Shown here: positions 61,017 through 64,000 of the stretch, piece by piece | How positions within the stretch are numbered: the stretch's first letter is position 1 | Layout of the letters: each line of letters starts with the position of its first letter | NCBI GenBank assembly: GCA_021200775.1 | Contig: JAJQGB010000007.1 | Span: forward strand, 62,001-126,000 | Direction: 5' to 3' | DNA: 64,000 nucleotides | Origin: Oscillospiraceae bacterium | GTDB lineage: Bacteria; Bacillota; Clostridia; Oscillospirales; Ruminococcaceae | Program-made: the position numbers and the translations under genes | Notes under the pieces: generated by a model | What the model was told of the DNA's origin: nothing | What the model saw: the letters and a program-made list of their open reading frames with translations, nothing else | The model's database searches: none

Positions 61017-61052
61017 AAGTGGTATCGAGTGTTAAAAGGTGGCAAAAAGTGA
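61017..61052 (+). promoter_or_regulatory. Probable MraZ operator: four 10-bp-spaced GTG boxes
   Basis: AAGTGG (61017), GAGTGT (61027), AGGTGG (61037) and AAGTGA (61047) recur every 10 bp between the -10 box and the ribosome site. MraZ is known to bind short direct repeats of this kind (TGGGN in E. coli, AAAGTG-type in Mollicutes) and regulate its own operon. Confidence 0.75.
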
Positions 61053-61062
61053 GGTGAATCTG

Positions 61063-61497
61063 ATGCCGGAAGAGTTGAAAATGAGCGGGGAGCTCCCTTA
61101 TACGATTGATGTGAAGGGCAGAATGAGCTTTCCACAGAAATTTCGTGACGTATTGGGCGACAGTTTTGTTCTGACCCGTGGCGCCGACCATCGGCTGGTT
61201 GCATACTCAACCGAGCATTGGAACACGCTCCGTGACAAGATTTCACTCATGCGTGAGGGTAAGGACAAGGAAATTTTAAAGCAGATTTACATCAAGGGAG
61301 CTATTCAGGTTGAAACTGATAAGCTCGGAAGAATTCTGGTGCCACAGGCTTTGAGGGAATACGCCCGGCTTCTTAAAGACGTCTACGTCGTCGGAGCTAT
61401 CGACACGGCGGAAATCTGGGACAAGAATACATACGAAGAGTTCACGCAGTCGATTTCGCCGGATGATTTGTATGCGGCATTGGCGGCACTTGACTGA
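61063..61497 (+). CDS. mraZ: Transcriptional regulator MraZ
   Basis: A 144-residue protein of two SpoVT-AbrB-like domains, first gene of the division and cell wall cluster. Y-T-I-D-V-K-G-R-M-S-F-P starts domain 1 and L-G-R-I-L-V-P-Q-A-L-R-E-Y-A marks domain 2, the DNA-contacting R-x-x-(I/L)-P-type loops. I start at the ATG at 61063 after GAGGTG; an in-frame GTG at 61039 lies inside the operator. It probably represses its own promoter via the repeats at 61017-61052. Confidence 0.94.
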   Translation: MPEELKMSGELPYTIDVKGRMSFPQKFRDVLGDSFVLTRGADHRLVAYSTEHWNTLRDKISLMREGKDKEILKQIYIKGAIQVETDKLGRILVPQALREYARLLKDVYVVGAIDTAEIWDKNTYEEFTQSISPDDLYAALAALD

Positions 61498-61515
61498 GAA
61501 TAAAAGGACAGATTC

Positions 61516-62439
61516 ATGGAATTTCGGCATATACCGGTTCTCTTAGATGAATGTATAATCGGGCTTGACATCAAGCCGGAAGGAATTTATGTTGATGGAA
61601 CCGCCGGCGGTGCGGGACATTCAAGGGAAATAGCGAAGCGCCTTGTTACAGGCAAGCTTATTGCGATTGACCGTGACCCCGAAGCTGTAGAAGTCGCCCG
61701 GGAGAGACTTTTCGGGCTGAATGCGACTGTTGTCGAAGGCACTTTTGGAAACGTCGACAAGATTTTAGACGAGCAGGGAATAGGGCAGATTGACGGTTTG
61801 CTTTTAGACATCGGCGTCAGCTCATATCAGCTTGACAACCCGGACAGAGGGTTCTCCTATCACTCGGAAGACTCGGAGCTTGATATGAGAATGAGCGAGA
61901 GCGGACTGAGCGCCCGGGACGTCGTCAACACATATTCGTATGAGGATTTGACTCGGATTCTCTTTGAGTACGGAGAAGAGAAGTTTGCGAAGAGCATCGC
62001 CTCAAATATTGTCCGTGAGCGTGAGAAGAACGAGATAAGAACCGTCGGAGACCTGGCGGACATAATAAGAGAGTCGATCCCTGCTAAGGTCAAAAGGGGG
62101 AAGAATCCCTGCAAAAAGACATTTCAGGCAATAAGAATAGAAGTAAACAACGAGTTCGGTGAGCTTTCGGAGGCTCTTGACAAGGGCTTTGACAGGCTGA
62201 AACCGGGCGGAAGGCTGTGTGTAATCACATTTCATTCGCTCGAAGACCGGATGGTGAAGCAGAGATTTCTTAGCTTCGCACAAGGCTGTATCTGCCCTCC
62301 CGAGTTCCCAGTATGCGTATGCGGCAGGACTCCAAGAGGCAAGATAATCACCAAAAAGCCGATAGAACCGAGCGAAGCGGAGTTAGAGAGCAACAATCGC
62401 AGTCATTCTGCAAAGTTGAGGATAGTAGAGAAGTTGTAA
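61516..62439 (+). CDS. rsmH: 16S rRNA (cytosine-1402-N4) methyltransferase RsmH
   Basis: A 307-residue SAM-dependent methyltransferase (MraW). H-I-P-V-L-L-D-E near the start, SAM motif V-D-G-T-A-G-G-A-G-H-S, D-G-L-L-L-D-I-G-V-S-S-Y-Q-L-D, R-G-F-S-Y, the family's D-M-R-M and F-Q-A-I-R-I-E-V-N-N-E, and H-S-L-E-D-R. It lies 18 bp after mraZ in the usual dcw order. Confidence 0.96.
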   Translation: MEFRHIPVLLDECIIGLDIKPEGIYVDGTAGGAGHSREIAKRLVTGKLIAIDRDPEAVEVARERLFGLNATVVEGTFGNVDKILDEQGIGQIDGLLLDIGVSSYQLDNPDRGFSYHSEDSELDMRMSESGLSARDVVNTYSYEDLTRILFEYGEEKFAKSIASNIVREREKNEIRTVGDLADIIRESIPAKVKRGKNPCKKTFQAIRIEVNNEFGELSEALDKGFDRLKPGGRLCVITFHSLEDRMVKQRFLSFAQGCICPPEFPVCVCGRTPRGKIITKKPIEPSEAELESNNRSHSAKLRIVEKL

Positions 62440-62442
62440 AAA

Positions 62443-62604
62443 TGTACAATGTACAATGTACAATGTACAATGGTGGAGTCGGCTGTCGCCGACATATCAG
62501 AAGCAATTTACGAGAACCGCAAACTTATCTTTAACGGGCAGGTTTGATAATCGTCCTGCGAAGCAGGACACATTCATTGTACATTGTACATTTTACATTG
62601 TACA
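62443..62604. repeat. 162-bp element bounded by inverted TGTACAA arrays
   Basis: TGTACAA is repeated four times at 62443-62470; its inverse TTGTACA four times (one unit TTTTACA) at 62577-62604. Between them are GTCGGC-TGTC-GCCGAC-like and GTCCTGC-GAA-GCAGGAC hairpins. It is inserted between rsmH and ftsL, and its arms match the blocks at 57544 and 59567. Confidence 0.82.
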
Positions 62605-62625
62605 TTGAAAAAAGGACGTGAAATC

Positions 62626-63129
62626 ATGGCATATCGTGACGACAATTTAGCTTATGACCTTTCGGTTTATGAGCCGAAGAGCAATGTGGTGCCGAAGACC
62701 CAGCCGAAGGCGGAACCTAAAACCAAGCCACGAATTGAAATACGGCACAATACCGTCGCTTTGCCGCAGAATCTGTTTACGATTTTCGTAACGGCAGTTG
62801 TTGTTCTGGCAGTCATGTTTGCGCTTCTTTACGGCAAGGTCGAGACAAACCGGCTATTCAACGAGATTTCCACCCTTGAAACAAGCCTTGCCGAGCTCGA
62901 AAGCGACAACGCAAGTCTCGCTGCCGAGTACGAGTCGAAAACGTCACTAAAGAGCGTCGAGGAATATGCCCAGAATGTTCTTGGGCTCGAAAAGCTCGAC
63001 AAGTCGCAGATTGAATATGTCGAGGTTGAAGCGGACACCGTCATCGAAGTAGTCGAGACGGAGAGCTCAAACATTTTCGTAATCATAAAGAACTGGTTTG
63101 ACGACCTGTTTGAATATCTGGGCTTCTGA
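62626..63129 (+). CDS. ftsL: Cell division protein FtsL-like
   Basis: A 167-residue bitopic protein: basic, Pro/Lys-rich cytoplasmic part (about 1-50), membrane helix (about 54-76), and an extracytoplasmic leucine-zipper coiled coil (about 80-120) followed by N-V-L-G-L-E-K-L-D, the pattern of FtsL/DivIC proteins. It would join DivIB and FtsW-FtsI in the divisome. Position between rsmH and ftsI supports FtsL rather than DivIC. AAAGGACGTG precedes the ATG at 62626. Confidence 0.88.
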   Translation: MAYRDDNLAYDLSVYEPKSNVVPKTQPKAEPKTKPRIEIRHNTVALPQNLFTIFVTAVVVLAVMFALLYGKVETNRLFNEISTLETSLAELESDNASLAAEYESKTSLKSVEEYAQNVLGLEKLDKSQIEYVEVEADTVIEVVETESSNIFVIIKNWFDDLFEYLGF

Positions 63130-63167
63130 TTAAATAATAATAGTAATGTGATAGAGTACGAGGGAGT

Positions 63168-63227
63168 TAAGTTTTGCCTTCTTGAATATTGAAGGGTAAA
63201 CTTAGCTTTCTTCAGTAAGAGGCAAAA
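63168..63227 (+). promoter_or_regulatory. Competing hairpins in the ftsL-ftsI gap
   Basis: TAAGTTT (63168-63174) can pair with AAACTTA (63198-63204), while overlapping TTTTGCCT (63172-63179) can pair with AGGCAAAA (63220-63227). The two stems exclude each other, as in an attenuator. The 135-bp gap contains no reading frame. No regulator is evident; tentative. Confidence 0.4.
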
Positions 63228-63264
63228 AGTCGGAACGTGTTATTTTTTGCAAGAAGGAGTTAAA

Positions 63265-64000
63265 ATGGCAGAGAGTAAAAAAACGACTCCAAAAATGAAG
63301 CGGCGACTGCTGATACCACTGTTCCTGGTTATGATTCTTGCGCTGGTGTATGTCTCCTACAGCATGTATCAGGTTGCGGTTGTTGACAGTGAGAAGTATC
63401 AGGAGCTCGCTAACAGTCAGCAGTTCAAAACGACTACCATCAGCTCAACAAGAGGAACAATCTACGACACGAACGGTCAGGTTCTGGCACAGAGTGTGAC
63501 GGTCTACACCGTCTTCGTCGACCCGACCACCTTCAGAGACAGGGATACCGAGCAGGAGGACTTAATCGTCGACACCCTTTCCGAGTATCTTGACATCGAT
63601 GAAGATGTGATTGAAGAGAAGCTGTCAAAGAGCAACGCCTATCAGGTTATAGCAACCGACGTCGACAAGACAACGGCAACAGGAATCCTCACCATCATGA
63701 GCGAGGCGGGAATCACGTCTGTCGGAGCTACAGCTACAACAGAAAGATACTATCCCCAGGACGACCTTGCGGCAAATGTAATCGGGCATTTGCACTATGA
63801 CGGCTACGGAATCTATGGAATCGAGTCGTCCTATGACGACTATCTGACTGGAACCGACGGCGCAATTGTCACTGCAATCGACGCTACCGGCTCGGAAATC
63901 CAGTACAAATACAAGCAGAGCTATGATGCTGTCGACGGATACTCGGTCTATTCGACTTTGGACGCCACCATTCAGTATTACGTCGAGGAAGCGCTTGCGA
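63265..64000 (+). CDS. ftsI: Penicillin-binding protein FtsI/SpoVD-like, truncated by window end
   Basis: The first 245 residues of a class B penicillin-binding protein. A basic start, a membrane anchor (about 13-36) and the PBP dimerisation domain are visible: I-S-S-T-R-G-T-I-Y-D-T-N-G-Q-V-L-A near 59-75, E-R-Y-Y-P-Q-D-D-L-A-A-N-V-I-G, and G-I-Y-G-I-E-S-S-Y-D-D-Y-L-x-G. The transpeptidase domain lies beyond the window. AAGAAGGAG precedes the ATG. Its place after ftsL favours FtsI; in Clostridia the sporulation paralogue SpoVD occupies the same position in some genomes. Confidence 0.93.
   Translation, partial: MAESKKTTPKMKRRLLIPLFLVMILALVYVSYSMYQVAVVDSEKYQELANSQQFKTTTISSTRGTIYDTNGQVLAQSVTVYTVFVDPTTFRDRDTEQEDLIVDTLSEYLDIDEDVIEEKLSKSNAYQVIATDVDKTTATGILTIMSEAGITSVGATATTERYYPQDDLAANVIGHLHYDGYGIYGIESSYDDYLTGTDGAIVTAIDATGSEIQYKYKQSYDAVDGYSVYSTLDATIQYYVEEALA

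Noticed and set aside
60766-61035. 89-codon gene before mraZ
   Set aside because: Runs across repeat copy 12 and the mraZ promoter, with repeat-derived peptide and no ribosome site.

Overview
This 64 kb window looks like chromosomal DNA of an uncultured or gut-type Clostridia (Firmicutes, probably the Oscillospiraceae/Ruminococcaceae group). The grounds are Shine-Dalgarno motifs of the AAGGAGG type, many strong sigma-A-like promoters (TTGACA-17-TATAAT, often with an extended -10 TGC-TATACT), a Clostridia-style rimP-nusA-ylxR-ylxQ-infB-rbfA operon, mreC/mreD and dcw-cluster genes, CotH- and DegV-family proteins, and GC-moderate DNA carrying a dense family of hairpin-rich intergenic repeats. 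I ran no taxonomic search; this is a judgement from gene content.

Layout. 1-5.9 kb: end of a GNAT acetyltransferase, mreC-mreD, a class I aminotransferase, an MscS channel (minus strand) and a lipoprotein sugar-type binding protein. 5.9-7.9 kb: a minus-strand AAA+ ATPase (AAA_14/DUF4143) with three upstream boxes spaced exactly 33 bp apart, then a long structured leader. 7.9-17.4 kb: a complete oligopeptide ABC transporter (oppA-B-C-D-F) with an unusual coiled-coil insertion in OppD and a membrane-spanning tail on OppF, followed by an unknown membrane-anchored protein. 17.4-21.1 kb: tRNA-Tyr, tRNA-Thr, a MerR regulator divergent from a hydrolase and a CMD-cupin protein, and a Sir2 deacylase. 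21.1-28.7 kb: mreB, small proteins, an orphan antitoxin-like RNA, a GH25 muramidase, ilvE, metY and a metA gene with an in-frame amber stop. 28.7-36.3 kb: CotH, DegV, ClC, CPA antiporter and PfkB kinase genes. 36.3-36.6 kb: a small type I toxin-antitoxin-like module. 36.7-46.3 kb: rimP-nusA-ylxR-ylxQ-infB-rbfA-nrnA-truB-ribF, then gltX. 46.4-51.5 kb: a Gld-like ABC exporter cluster. 51.6-53.9 kb: a type III toxin-antitoxin system (ToxN/AbiQ-family toxin plus tandem-repeat RNA antitoxin) back-to-back with a second DUF4143 ATPase, which again has boxes at exact 33-bp period. 54.3-60.7 kb: a DMT transporter and the minus-strand arginine cluster argC-(GNAT)-argJ-argB-argD. 61-64 kb: the start of the dcw cluster mraZ-rsmH-ftsL-ftsI.

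The most interesting material is the non-coding and accessory DNA. (1) A complete type III TA locus has three ~41-nt antitoxin repeats, a terminator and a ToxN homologue. (2) Two separate 33-bp-periodic box arrays lie upstream of the two DUF4143 ATPases; their sequences differ but their geometry is the same. (3) Two paralogous small RNAs are present, one antisense to a 29-residue hydrophobic peptide gene and one without its toxin. (4) A MITE-like repeat family of about a dozen copies has hairpin stems that covary between copies.

Many promoters could be placed to the base because spacers are nearly always 17 bp. Gene starts were moved to the codon with the best ribosome-binding site where the longest reading frame was clearly too long.
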